Of a stretch of DNA of 64,000 nt, positions 34,224-46,212 are shown one piece after another. How positions within the stretch are numbered: position 1 is the first letter of the stretch; each line of letters opens with the position of its first letter. The notes under the pieces were generated by a model. It worked only from the letters and a program-made list of their open reading frames with translations. It ran no database searches and was not told the origin of the DNA. The DNA lies in NCBI RefSeq assembly GCF_042453785.1, contig NC_091661.1:30681501-30745500 (forward strand). The letters run 5' to 3'. The DNA is from Malus domestica (taxonomy: Eukaryota; Streptophyta; Magnoliopsida; Rosales; Rosaceae). Both the position numbers and the translations under genes were made by a program.

Positions 34224-34262
34224 ATGTCGGGTCACAATGGTCAGAGAGAGCGCGGCGAATAA
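34224..34262 (+). promoter_or_regulatory. Upstream ORF overlapping the MTM1 start
   Basis: ATG at 34224 opens 12 codons in another frame and stops (TAA) at 34260-34262, past the main ATG at 34237. Scanning ribosomes using it would bypass the 34237 start. A second in-frame Met of MTM1 at 34264 lies just after the uORF stop, so reinitiation there is conceivable. Confidence 0.5.
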
Positions 34263-37200
34263 GATGGTGGAGTTGGAGCGAGCGCAGAATCCATGGATGA
34301 GCACGGAGCAAACGCAATCGGTTGGGGCGGATTTCTCTGCCGCGCAGCCCCCCAGCACGTCGCACTGGCAATTGGGGGTCGCCGAGCGAGCTTTCTCGGC
34401 GGCGGGGGCCGCATTTTTATCGGCGATTATTGTTAATCCGCTTGATGTTGTAAAGGTATGCCCTTTGATTTTTTGTTTTAGTCTGTTTGGTTTCCCAGAA
34501 AGTGAGAAGAAAGTGTAAAACGAACCCATCATTCATTGCCTTTGATTTTAATTTTATTTATTTTAGGATTTAATCCAATTTAGGAGAGGGGAAGAACTGA
34601 AATGTTGAATTTGGGTATTTTTGCTATATGGGATTTAAAATTCTACCAAAATTAGGAAAGACTGTTCAAATTCTTGGTTATTTGAGTGATTTGGAAACAT
34701 GGACTTAGCAAATGTTGCTGTGTTGATTTGTTGTTGCAGACGAGGTTGCAAGCTCAGGCAGCTGGGGTTCCTTACTCGCATCCGCTAAGTAATGTCATTA
34801 GTCGGATGTCATATTTCGGGCCAAGCATGGTATGACCGCCTTACTTGTGGACAATGAGATTCTTAACCCTTTTTCGGTTTGCTTCTGTTGTTATGGTGAT
34901 TTAACTGTAATCTGAAATGAAATGGCGTACAGATTCGTGTATGGTGGTTTGATAGACCATATTACTACTTGATCATGTGATAGGTTGTGTTAGTACTTGC
35001 ATTGTTGTCTCGGCATGAAACCTTATATTGTCTTGGTTTCTTCAGTTAGCTGATATTTGTAATGTTCGTGGTACTGTGAGTACAAGGAGTTACATGTATT
35101 TATTTTTCCAAGGTTATTGAAAATTGAAATTTCCTGAGGGCAAGCCTTGGCGCAACGGAAAGGTTGCTCCTTTGTGACCGAAGGGTCAGGGGTGCGAGTC
35201 GTGGAAACAACCTCTTTACAAAACAAGGGTAAGTCTGCGTACGATAGACGTTTCCTCCGACCCTCGCAAAACGGGGAGCCTTGTTGCCTTGCGGTTGCCC
35301 CACCCTTTTTTTAATTGAAAATTGAAAATTCCCAAGAGGCTGAGATATGTAGACATTTCTGTCCGACTATTTCATTGCAACCGCTTGGATTCTTCTTCAT
35401 CTCTTTTCCTGCATATATTTTCTGTTGGTTTGGCAGAAATATGTTATTCTCCCTTTTTCACTATTGCTAGTTTATTTTTGTGTGCTCAGATGTTTGCGGA
35501 TCTAAGGTGTTCGCCATCATGCACACGTGCTGGAATTCAAGGCACTGTTTCAATATGCCCTCCAGATTGCTTTCAGTACAAAGGCACATTGGATGTCTTC
35601 TACAAAATCATTAGACAGGTTGGTGGATTTGCGGCTTTGTTTTCGTTATACTAATGATGTCAAATGTTCATGAAAAGAGAACTGTAGTTAAAAGTGTGCA
35701 CCTGCTTATTCGTGATTATATTGCTATGTTAGTTCGTGTTCGTAAAGCATGATATGTATGCATGGTGCTTATCCATGCCTGTTTAAGTAGTCACCTTCAT
35801 CTTCACTGTACCTGTCTGTGATTTTGACTTTGGAGAGTGATATTGCAGGAAGGATTTTCAAGGCTATGGCGAGGCACAAATGCAGGGTTAGCCCTTGCTG
35901 TTCCAACAGTAAGTTTTTAATGTTATCAGGTCTTATTTGGTTTCCTCTTGGGCATGCCATTGATCTTTCATTTATGTGACTCGCCTTTTTGTTAATCAGG
36001 TGGGAATTTACCTACCATGCTATGATGTGTTTCGCAACCAATTAGAGGAATTCACTGCTCGTAATGCACCAAGCACAACAGCTTATGTCCCGCTAGTTGC
36101 CGGCTCTTTGGCACGCTCGTTAGCTTGTGCAACTTGCTATCCTATTGAACTTGCTAGAACTCGCATGCAGGTAACTTAGAAGTTTAGAACTTCATATTAA
36201 GCTTAATTTCGTTCTACTTTTATATTATAGATGTTTTCTTAGATTTGTTTTCGCAAATTTTGGTCTGGCTTTCAGAGCCGAGTTGTGGAGGCTTCTCGTA
36301 CCTTTATTTATTTATTTATTTTAATTTATCAAAATTTGTTAATAGGCATTCAAAGTGATACAAAATGGCGGGAAGCCTCCTGGTGTTTTGAAGACTTTAT
36401 TTGGTGTCATCTCTCATGTCAAGACCACAAGTAATGTGCAGAGCAACTGTAAGTCCATTTTTCCTGCATTTCTCAGATATTATTTTTTTGATGGCAGGTT
36501 GCGGCTTTGGCTTCAGGTATTGTTCTTCTGAAGTTAATGATTCTGATAGTCTCTCCTTTAACAGTGCAAGGTTATTGTGTCCTGTGGACGGGTATGGGAG
36601 CACAACTTGCTCGTGATGTTCCCTTCTCAGGAATCTGTTGGGCAACCCTTGAGCCAGTAAGGATTCATTCTTCTGATTGCTTATTCTTTTGTATCTTTAC
36701 TTGCTTTAACAAAATCTTTTTTCTGTCTGAACAGCTCAGGAGAAAACTTCTTGGTCTGGTGGGTGATGAAGCCAGCGCACTCAATATCCTTGGGGCAAAT
36801 TTTTCCGCTGCTTTTGTTGCAGGAAGCCTTGCTGCTGCAGCTACATGTCCGTTGGATGTTGCAAAAACCCGAAGGCAGATAGAGGTAATTTGCTTCTCTG
36901 TGTTCTGTTCTGAATGGATCTCTCAGGAACTTCTTTTGATGAAAATGTGATGCTTATGAAAGTTTTGAAAACCACACAAAGGAAACCGAAAAAGTGAAAG
37001 TGGTTGATCCTTTTACCAAACTTTTCAAAAACTGATTAGATGAATGAAATCTAAGAAAAAAAAATAGCATAGCGACGGTGCTGTTTGATGGTTCTTCTTA
37101 TGATAATAGCATTAGCAATTCCAAACGCATTGTTGGGCAAAATTATTGCACTTTTTTGTATATCTTCACTCTGCTCTTAACTATTTATTTTTCAAATTTA

Positions 37201-37486
37201 AATATCAGAACGATCCAATCAGGGCAATGAAAATGACGACGCGGCAAACACTTCTGGAGATTTGGAGGTATCCCTCTAATCTATAAATTTTCCGACGATT
37301 TATTTAGTTCTTTCCTGGAAATGACACTTACATAATGTTTTATTTTGGTACAGGGGTGGAGGTCTGAAGGGATTGTTCACAGGAGTTGGCCCTCGTGTTG
37401 CCCGCGCAGGCCCTTCTGTTGGGATTGTGGTTTCCTTCTATGAAGTTGTGAAGTACGTTCTCCATCAGCGGTACGCAGCTTCATGA
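34237..37486 (+). CDS. MTM1: Mitochondrial carrier MTM1 (SLC25A39/40 type), ten exons
   Basis: Predicted exons: 34237-34455, 34740-34829, 35490-35618, 35849-35908, 36000-36170, 36346-36448, 36565-36656, 36735-36884, 37209-37267 and 37354-37486. They total 1,206 nt, 401 aa, all with GT/AG junctions and matching phases. The protein is an inner-mitochondrial-membrane carrier with three carrier repeats: PLDVVKTRLQAQ (about 68-79), CYPIELARTRMQ (212-223) and PLDVAKTRRQ (about 327-336). GAQLARDVPFSGICW and VGPRVARAGPSVGI are characteristic of the MTM1 branch. Yeast and Arabidopsis MTM1 are linked to manganese/iron handling and MnSOD activation; animal SLC25A39 imports glutathione. A loop after repeat one carries C110, C114, C126 and C130. 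The exon 6 donor/exon 7 acceptor pair is the least certain. Intron 2 holds a SINE. Confidence 0.92.
35130..35313 (+). mobile_element. Au-type SINE in MTM1 intron 2
   Basis: A 184-bp element flanked by a 14-bp target duplication ATTGAAAATTGAAA (35116-35129 and 35314-35327). It carries a pol III A-box-like TGGCGCAACGG, a B-box-like GGGTGCGAGTCGTGG, and the block GGGTAAGTCTGCGTACGATAG that I recall as characteristic of plant Au SINEs. It ends in a T-run, as that family does. Confidence 0.75.
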
Positions 37487-39490
37487 TAGTGAGGCAGATT
37501 CATTTTTTCTCCTCTTATGATCCTTCGAATGTGTCCTTTGATGCGGCGTCCCGTGACTTTGCAAAGGATGAGGAAACGATTTTGGTACAGAAGATCAGCT
37601 ACAAGTTTTGCAGATACAAGAGATTTTTCCTCTAGTTTTGGATGTTTACTTTTTTTGCTCAGTTTTAGCAGACATAGATACGTCTAGGTTCTGCCCTTGG
37701 CTTATTTGGCTAAATTTTTGGGTTAATTACGTTTAGCACCCTTAAGTTTGGGTGCAGTGGAATTCTCGTACTTCTTTAGAACATTGCAATGTCTTACATA
37801 AACTTGTGTGTTAGTGGCATTGTCATATATTTAGTCAATCAGTTTGACGTTAAATAATGATGCGGTAACTGTGGATCTCACAATTGTACTGATATGGATG
37901 TCAAATTTGTCACGTGGACAAACAATTAATTAAAATGATATTGGTGGTGCTATCACAGTTTGGATTAGGGTCTAATCCACGCACCTTTAAGTAAAATGCT
38001 GTTTCTCTAAATTTTTCTTTTGATCCCTAGTGAGCATAAGAATGGTGTTATACACCTACTGATATGTGTAGGAGATTGAAAAGTGTGCAATCAACTGGTT
38101 CGTTCAGTACTGTTTTAGGAAGCACTTTTAGTCACAAGTGCTTTTATTATAAATTTGCTAAAATTTTATTAGAATTTTTTTTTTACGCTTGTAAGTAAAT
38201 AAAAAATGATACTCTTCCCTACCATCTCTCTTATTGAAATAGGACTCAGATGCATCGGCATGCTCTACTTCTATTAGAAAGAGTACAAATATAAGTGTAG
38301 CATTACTCAAAATAATTTTAAACTCCGTACTTCTAAGTAAGTGATATGTTAAATTCTCGCATTCATTCATTCATCAAACAAAATTACAAGCTGCATTAAT
38401 AAAATAACACATCCGTTTTCTTTCTTCAATTACATCAAGAATTGGTTGTCTAAAAGAAAGGCGCCACGGGACAAGTTTTTGAATGTGATGACCACATAGC
38501 TATTTCCTGTTACTACTAATTCACGCGTATAATATAAATGGATGAGAAAATTAATTTATTATGGACAAACTATATATTAATATACAAATATACATGTCAT
38601 GATTGGATGTAGTGTATGCCTTTTCTTTTCGATTACTTCTTTATAAGCCATTTATTACTTTAAACTGTAAGTGCTGTAAGAAAGATTCGTGATTTAGGTC
38701 TACATGGACAATACATTTGTTTTAACCAATGTGGCTACATTCATTCTATTTTTCTGGTCATATACAACCAAAGAAAAGCAAGAAATTTACTAAATGGAAA
38801 ATGTTAGGGAGACTATGGTTTTAGACAATATTTTGTAAATCACATGATGTGGCGGTTGATGTTCATATTATTTCTTTAATGAGCTAAGAAGTCCAACCAT
38901 TGGCCACTATAGCACGTATAGTTTACATAATATGATTCAAGTAGTTAGTTTTTCTAACATTACCGGTAAGCAAGTAAACTACCTTGGGGACAAATTTTCT
39001 CTTAACTGCGCAGGCAAAACACGTGCATCTAAACACTTGCGCCTACAAGATGGTGCTGCCCATAGCCTCTCCTTCTGAACCTTCGTCATTCTTTGAGAAA
39101 GGAATTGCTGATGATTCCGGGCGGCTGTGTAGTTTCGAGGCCAACTTAGATGTTTCTGTGAAGGCTCCAGCCCCGTGGCATTGGGTTCGCTTGCATATCC
39201 ATCGCCCCCTCGATCTTAAAAGGGGATGTAAGAGATTCAGAGATTGCATTTCTCCTTGCCACATTAAATTACTAAATTAATGTACTAGTTAATGAGATTT
39301 AACGTTGGAGAACCATATACTTGGAAGAATATTTAACAAGAACCTGAACAAATTAGCAATACATCCTCATAATTTTACTCTACCAAATTTGGATACTGAC
39401 ACCACATCACACCGGACTAAATTTAAAACACCACATCACACCGTACATGTCCCTCCATCTCTATCATCATCGATTATCGGCCGGTGCAAT
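37487..39490. other. MTM1 3' flank and intergenic
   Basis: 37720-37990 resembles a degraded transposon arm (CACCCTTAAGTTTGGGTGCAG, GTCACGTGGACAAA). The open frame 38984-39280 shows no known domain and is not called. The rest is AT-rich. Confidence 0.35.
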
Positions 39491-40464
39491 TTAGTGGATG
39501 AGATATGTGAGCACTAGTGCCAGTAACATCAGACCGTATGCTATCCCTTGGTCAATTGTTGTCCCTGCAAAATAATTTATACAAAAGTAAAGCAATTAAC
39601 AATAAAATTCATTAATTATAACGTATGATATCCCTTAATCTATTGCTTCTTTATTCGGTAGGGATTTCTTTTGTAAGATGCATTTGTATTCATAAGCTCT
39701 TTTAGAAGCATAATGTACTGAAAATTCAAATACTTCATGAAAAAACACTTAGAAAAATTTCATGAATGCACTCAACAAGTGCTTATCTAAAAAACACAAG
39801 AAAATGCTCTTAGAATTAAGGATATAACGTTTAGAAATGCTTATTTCAAAAGTACTTATGCTCATAAGCATTATTACGCTTCTATTAAATGTACATCCAA
39901 ATTTTTCATAAGAAGGTGTTCCTAAACGAATAACATGCTTTCTATTTTTCTATGTTTTTTTTTTTCTTCAGAAACAACATGTAACCCAGAAACCACTCAA
40001 AAGTATGAGAGCTTATTAATCCAAAATACTTTTTAACTTTTTTATATCAAATGTTGTTAGAAGTGTTTTTAGATAATTAAAAGCACTAGTAACTATTTCA
40101 AAATCACATCCAAAACATTCCTTTGGTTATTTAAGTCAAACATTATCAAAGCGTTTTTGGTTATCTAAAAGCTCCAAAAAGACATTTAGATACCAAAAAG
40201 CAATTCCCAAACATACCTCAACACCTAAAAATGGGATCAATGCAAAAAAGAGTATGAAAACAAATAAAACATCACATAAAAATGTCATCATGAATACAAA
40301 ATGAGATAAATGTAATATAAGAGCTAATTACCATCGCTTGTTAATGCCGGAGCCGGTGCCGGTGCCGGAGCCAACCTGGTCGCATGAGCCATGGGCAAAA
40401 CAACAGCGTAAAGGATGGCAATAATTGCAACAACTCCAAAAGATAACGAGTTCATTGCCGCCAT
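39491..40464 (-). CDS. Arabinogalactan peptide (AG-peptide, AGP16/20/22 type), two exons
   Basis: Exons are 40464-40332 and 39564-39491, joined as TSDG|TTIDQGIAYG, giving a 68-aa precursor. Residues 1 to about 29 are a signal peptide (MAAMNSLSFGVVAIIAILYA). The mature core is only about a dozen residues with alternating Ala-Pro (LAPAPAPAPALTSDG), the substrate for prolyl hydroxylation and arabinogalactan addition. The tail GIAYGLMLLALVLTYLIH is a GPI-anchor signal, so the peptide is expected on the outer plasma membrane. Length and exon junction fit the Arabidopsis AG-peptides; the family name is clear, the exact paralogue (AGP22 by position) is inferred. The second exon is too short for ordinary ORF scans. 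A GA-rich tract at 40555-40577 lies in the leader region. Confidence 0.88.
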
Positions 40465-40554
40465 CTTTTCTCCCTTTCCTCCTCCTCTCTTTGTTTAACG
40501 TTTGAAGATCTCCTGTAAACAAGGAGACATCAACAACAACGTTAACCTAGAGAG

Positions 40555-40577
40555 GGAGAGAGAGAGAGAGAGAGAGG
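40555..40577. repeat. (GA)n microsatellite upstream of the AG-peptide gene
   Basis: About ten GA units. On the gene's strand it is a CT-rich leader tract. Confidence 0.75.
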
Positions 40578-41552
40578 AAGAGAGAGAAAATCTAATCACT
40601 ATTAACCAATTAAATTATGAGACTAATCAAATGGCTTAAAGGGAGGCCCAAGGGTAGTGAAATTCTGGATCGACAACGTTCTGCTTTTATAGCCAATTCT
40701 TGTGCATGGCCGATTGTGGGGTCAAACCGCATCTTTAGGGGACCCACCAACCCATGTTTACCTTTCATCTTCTTTTTTCCTTAATAATTCTGCTAAATAT
40801 ACACCATGTTTGTTTGTGTGTTTAGGGTTGGTGTTTGATAACGTTGTAAAACTATAACAAGCTGTCTTTGGGATTGAGAGACAGACCGAATTGCGTTTGT
40901 CTATTTATATTGATTTCTAATATTGATGGGCTAGAGTACTTGTCCTTTGAAATTTTTGGATCTGGACATCTGTATCACATGATCAGCTTCAATCGTAAGT
41001 GATATTTGTATTTTGATCTCACCGAAATACCTAACCCTACGTTTCTGTGACCCTTTTGTTTGCTACCCTATAAAATGGATGTACTAGAAACGATACGCAT
41101 TAGGACGAATATTGTAAAGCTAATCAAATTGATTCTTCTCCATAAAACAACGGACCATGGCTTGGTCGGAAGAGATGTGAATCCTCTGGTCCAACAGATC
41201 TCTTGAGTCCTCGAGTTTATTTATGGCATTAAAGAACTAAAAAAGTAAATATATATATGGGAGAGAGAACCCTAATCTTAGTAGTTTAAATGATCTCGAA
41301 TCTCACCACGTATTACCAATATTGACACGTGAGCTAGAGGCAGGATCAATCAAATTAAGAGTTGTAGAGTAGGTCGAGAGATGGCCAGTAACCATCAAAA
41401 CATATATAAAACACATAACATCATCAGAGATCATCAGCTAGCTTAGCCAGATAGTACTAAAATATATGTTTAAGTCTCACAAGAGAAACAAGTTTAGCTA
41501 GCTTGCTATATATAGACCCTTAATTTTACTAATGCTGTGGAAGCAGCTAGAA
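40578..41552. other. AG-peptide promoter and intergenic
   Basis: No further gene recognised. Short G-box-like core GACACGTGA near 41324. Confidence 0.4.
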
Positions 41553-41801
41553 CTACCGATTCAACGGAGGCCATAGGAAAGCTCCCATGGCAAACTTCCT
41601 CTTCTGCTCCACACTTCCGACAACCGGAAGCCCGTATTCGGACAGAAGGCGGTCGAGCTTCCCTTCCGGCATGGTTTCGTAGTCGGATTTCGAATACGTT
41701 GGGTAGTGCAATGGCATTTTAAAGAACACACCACATTTATCCCCCTCTTGATCTGCTCTTCCTCTTCTGCCCACTTGAAAACTAGTAACTGATGACTCCA
41801 T
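41553..41801 (-). CDS. Small conserved plant protein, DUF7722-like
   Basis: An 82-aa single-exon protein from the ATG at 41801. An open frame continues seven codons upstream only through a GTG. The core FKMPLHYPTYSKSDYETMPE, then KLDRLLSEYGLPVVG and KRKFAMGAFLWP, is the pattern I recall for the small plant family DUF7722. No signal peptide or membrane span. Function unknown. Conservation of the MPLHYP and GAFLWP blocks indicates a real protein rather than a chance frame. TATA-like TATAAAAGG lies upstream on the minus strand near 41840. Confidence 0.75.
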   Translation of the reverse strand: MESSVTSFQVGRRGRADQEGDKCGVFFKMPLHYPTYSKSDYETMPEGKLDRLLSEYGLPVVGSVEQKRKFAMGAFLWPPLNR

Positions 41802-41837
41802 ATCGTACGGGATATAAAACACACATCACAGGTCCCC

Positions 41838-43185
41838 TTTTATAAGAAGGACAATGGTGAAACCCTAATTTAAAATTCGGAACGATTCATTTTCTCGGGA
41901 ATTTAATAGTGACTAAGGCAAGGAGCAAGATCTAGTGAGTTGTTGGAGTAGTTGAATATAGTCACCAACTACAATCCCATTTTCCATATTTCCAAGGGCT
42001 TGTCTGCTACGTGGCAGCTGCCCATCTCACACTGTAGGAGGAACTTTGTAAGCATGTAGTTATGCAGGTGCACAGAAACAATAGGAAATGGGGAAATCTT
42101 CTGTCAGGCTGCTGATGGCAGACCAATTTTATAAATCACAAGATTTCTGTATTTTGGTCTCACTCCTGCAAAACGAGAGAATTTATATTAACCGGGATCA
42201 CTACTTGGTTGTGCAGGGGGGCTAATGTTAATAAGAGGCAGATATAACATTCATAAAAGTCTCATTAACCTCCGTTCTTCCATATGTCTAATAAATTTGA
42301 CCTCTCAATTTTATACATATATGATTTATCTTTTTGTCATTATAACAATACTAACCTAAGGATATAATTAAAATGGCACAAAGGGTGAGAATGTAAGCTA
42401 ATCACCAAATAGGTATGGGTTGGCCGAGTACTCGACAACCTCACTTTAAAAAAATTGAAAGATTGCCCGAGTAAAATACACTTCTTTTATTTGATAATGG
42501 CACTAATTATAGGTAAATTAAGAGATTGAGCATGAGCTTAGATAATTTGTCTTGTTTTTTTGGCTCTGCTCAGGCTAAGCATCCGCCACTGCTTAGTTGT
42601 GCCCCAGGTGGACTAACTTTCTAGCATGAGCTTGGTGGACTTACTTTCTAGCATGAGCTTAGATAATATACGTGTTTGAACACACGATGAGGCATGCTAG
42701 GTTTGAGACATCACCATCTTCATGCCCCATTTTATTCAAGTCTACCTCTTGAGGAGAGAGATTTACATGAAATGCGAACACCAAGATGTTGATATCTCTG
42801 ACCAATCAGACTCGGCCATACTGCTAAGTTTAAACACGTGCACATACTAGGTTTGGAGCTACATTTGCGTCCCCCTTTCAAGTCCTCATGCGACCCAAGA
42901 TAGGTAGCATGTTTCATTCTTGGCGAAATATTAATGACCACGAAAGGCAAAAGAAATTGGAAACTATCTGGGTAAATGTAGATGTGGACACAAAACATCC
43001 GACGTTAATAACGTTAAGTGACCTAATTTTTTCAGATATTCCTAATTAGATGTTATATACAAATACAACCACCATGATCAATTGAAACCAAAAGGACCTA
43101 GATGTTTACAAGCATTTGGAAACCCTCTGGTTGGTCTCTGGAAGTACTTCTGGCAGATGATCTGGACCATGTATAATATTCCCCA
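41838..43185. other. Intergenic
   Basis: Contains a 27-bp tandem duplication with one mismatch at 42607-42660. No gene recognised. Confidence 0.45.
42607..42660. repeat. 27-bp tandem duplication
   Basis: Units 42607-42633 and 42634-42660 differ at one base. Each ends TTTCTAGCATGAGCTT. Confidence 0.8.
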
Positions 43186-45612
43186 TCAAGATGGTAGAAA
43201 GAGAGGATCCTCTTCGTTCTTGTAGATTGCAAACAGTTGCTTAGAGTAACGACTCGCAAATGTTCTACACGTTTCAATGCCGTTCGCGTCATATGCCTGC
43301 AACTCCTCCACAGTTCTATTGAGATCTTCGTTCGGGTCTCCGTTGGTGAGAAACTCGGCCAATAAAGATCCCCTGTGAAATGGGAGAACAGAAAATCAGC
43401 AGCAAGATAATTGAAGGAACACGTAGAATCAATAATTTAATCCTATAAACACATAAACCACATTTCAAATTTTTACTTGAAAGCATCGAACTTGCTAAAA
43501 CCACGACTATTGGTGCACAATGATTCCTTGCTATATTGTTCTTCAGAAGTCTGCTGTCGATAAAGAGCACATACAGCTTTCATGCACAGCTCCGGATCCT
43601 TACCAAATGCAGAAAGCATGTCTGCCTCAAATTCCCACTTCGATTTCTGATCTTTGTTCCTCTGAAATTTCGATAGAATCTCATCAAAGTCCACATCGTC
43701 ATCTGAGGAACCTTCAGACTCTGTAGAAGCATCATGAGCATCACAAACATCAGAATCATCTTCAACAATAAATCCACCCAAGCTTTCACCTTCACTTTCG
43801 GACCCAACCTCTTCCAAGTTATCATCTTCAACATCCTCATTTGCCAGATTTTCTTGATCATATTTAGTTTCACTAGTCTGAGTTGAATAGTCTTCTCGTG
43901 CACCGCCTCTTTCCCCACATTTCCTCAACCTAACAAGATGCCGCCTGGGAGGACTGACAGTACCCATGGCATTGTCAACCTCAGAAGCAGTAGCAGTCAC
44001 TGAGCTGTCATTGAGATCAGATCCTACTTTGTCACGTATAACTTCCTTAAAATGCATTTTCTTGAGTTTTGCAATCGGAATATCATCATCACTACTTTCA
44101 GAGTCACTAGTACCAATATTAAGAGCACGTTTCCTATTGGGTTTTGAGGCAGGCAGAAAAACCTCATTGATATTATCAGTATCTTCATCAACATTTTGTT
44201 CAGGATGTGTCCGCTCACAGTTTTTTGTAATCATATCCGTTTCACAACCCAAAGTTTCTCCTAATACTGAACCCGACAAAATGGTGACCTTTCTGCTTTT
44301 CTGATTATCTGCAGGCAAAAGTTCATCATCACTATCACTAATATTGATGACAGCATGAGAAGAAGGTATGCCACCACCAGGCGTGGATGGAGCCATCTTC
44401 TTGCAAGGACTCCCCTCTTTGTCAAATGCCAACCGTTTCCTAGCTTGTCTGCTTTTAGAATATTCCATATCAGGCTCTACACAGACACCTTTCTTCTCTC
44501 CCTCAATACCATACCAACGCTTACACGGTGTGTCATTGGACGGAGTGCCTGCCATGGATTGAAACCTACTGTTATGTAATGGAAGCAACTTCATAAGAGA
44601 ATAATTGCATTCATTTAGGGAACGTGAAAACATATATAATCGTGTAATGTGAGTGTTCTTCAAGGAAAATGAATGCTTCATGCTTCTTGTTGTTAAGATA
44701 ATGCAGCTAATGCTGACATTCATTCAAAACTTTGTACACAAGGTTGACTAATTATACAAAATTGCCCATATTCTAATAACAAATTCGAACAACACTTGAA
44801 CATCGATTCATTAATTTTGTCAAACAATTTGTTTGAGGAGGGGAACAGGACAGACTAAAGTAGATACTAAATCACCATGGTATATAGGTGAGTAGTGTAA
44901 TTTGCTTCATACCTGCTGATTGCGTATTGCCGATCTCATTACCAAAGGGGAGACATGTAGAGCGAACATCCACCACATCTACAGCCATATCCTTGTCTCT
45001 CAAATACTCAAAGCCACTTTCAACTTGCAATTCATCTGGAAGTTTAATCCTGTTATTCAGTTGCACGGTCCCGCTGCCTTCAAGAGAATCCACAATTGGC
45101 GATCCTATCCCTGCCACCTTCATCCTTCCAGCCAGCGGCAATTCCCCGCCTTTCAAGACTGAATTCTTGTTCAACTTCAGCATCATCAATTCCAGGTCCT
45201 TGAACTTTTGCTTCCAAGCCTCAACATCGCTTTCAGCCTTTTTCTTCTCACACTCCAATACCTTAATCTCAACCAAAAGCTGAAAGACCTCATCTTCCTC
45301 CCCGTTCTCCTCCGACAGATCACCAATTCCCTCCCCATTTTCTCCCCCACAAATTTTCTTCTTTTCATCCCCACCACTCTCCCTCTTCAAAGCCTTAATC
45401 TCTTCTTCCACCGCAATCTTTTCGCGTTCCAGCGCCCGAAACTTGGCCTCCAGAGCTTCATACTCACTCTCTCTCTTCATAATCTCCAATTCTAACTCCA
45501 CACATCTCTCCTCAGCTCTCTTACTCCTCTTCTCCACTTCATTACCCCCACAACCATCCAAACCTTTTCGACAACCGACACCGCCAACATCCACACATTC
45601 CACTACCTCCAT
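43186..45612 (-). CDS. Coiled-coil, acidic nuclear-type protein of unknown function, three exons
   Basis: Predicted exons are 45612-44913, 44548-43477 and 43372-43186, for 652 aa. The first junction joins NTQSA|GTPSNDTPCKRWYGIEG. It uses an acceptor at ATGGCAG because it is the only one nearby that keeps phase. The N-terminal ~150 residues are a Glu/Lys-rich coiled coil (ELELEIMKRESEYEALEAKF). The middle is acidic and Ser-rich with short basic clusters and ISDSDDE-type, SUMO-interaction-like motifs. The C-terminal ~130 residues form the best-conserved-looking block (SKWEFEADMLSAFGKDPELC, then GFSKFDAFKGSLLAEFLTNG and YSKQLFAIYKNEEDPLF). I recognise it as a plant protein without an assigned function and give no name. 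A leader intron between about 45826 and 45640 is possible. Confidence 0.78.
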
Positions 45613-46202
45613 AACCTCCCTAACCTCATAGAAAAATCCTACCTTTCAAAATCATGAATTTCAGAAATCACCTCACCATTGCAGCGTTCAGAAATCGAAG
45701 ATTTGGAGACAAAAATTATACAAACAAAGTTCCATTCTTTCAAGAAAAAATGATCAACTTTTCGCTTTCAAGCAACCAAAAAAATATTTTCATTGCAAGA
45801 TGCAAGAAATGCGAACTTACTTTGCAGCAGAAACTGGAGATTTGCAGCACAAATTGGAACGGCAGCGGCAGAATCCGGCGATCGGAGCAGATGCTCGATT
45901 AGGGTTTTACTGATTCTGCAAACGGAATGTGTGTGAGAGAGAAGAAGCGTCTCAAACACACAATAACTGAAACGCAAGGCGGGCGGAGGCGCGGATAGCC
46001 GCCACGTGTCAAACTGTCACAACGGTCAATTTTCCTTATGAACAGAATAAAATTGAAGATTGGTCCTTGGACAATAACTGAATTGTAGATTTGGCCTTTA
46101 AATTTAAAATAAATTTCATTTGTTATCTGAATTTTGCATACGAAATGTATATCACTAATGTGTTAAAGATTAATAATTCACATTCTACATAAGTTTGGAG
46201 TG
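45613..46202. other. Promoter of the coiled-coil gene
   Basis: CCACGTGTC (G-box core) near 46002 lies on the upstream side. No other gene. Confidence 0.4.
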
Positions 46203-46212
46203 AATTTTAAAA

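Noticed and set aside
38984..39280. 98-codon frame with a mixed, protein-like composition
   Set aside because: No recognised domain or splice context; the antisense frame is equally open.
44024..44304. Antisense and out-of-frame ORFs across the coiled-coil gene
   Set aside because: Shadows of exon 2 with no independent support.
44554..44723. Extension of coiled-coil exon 2 to an upstream Met, or acceptor at ACATAACAG
   Set aside because: Neither keeps phase with the two possible exon 1 donors, both of which are phase 1.
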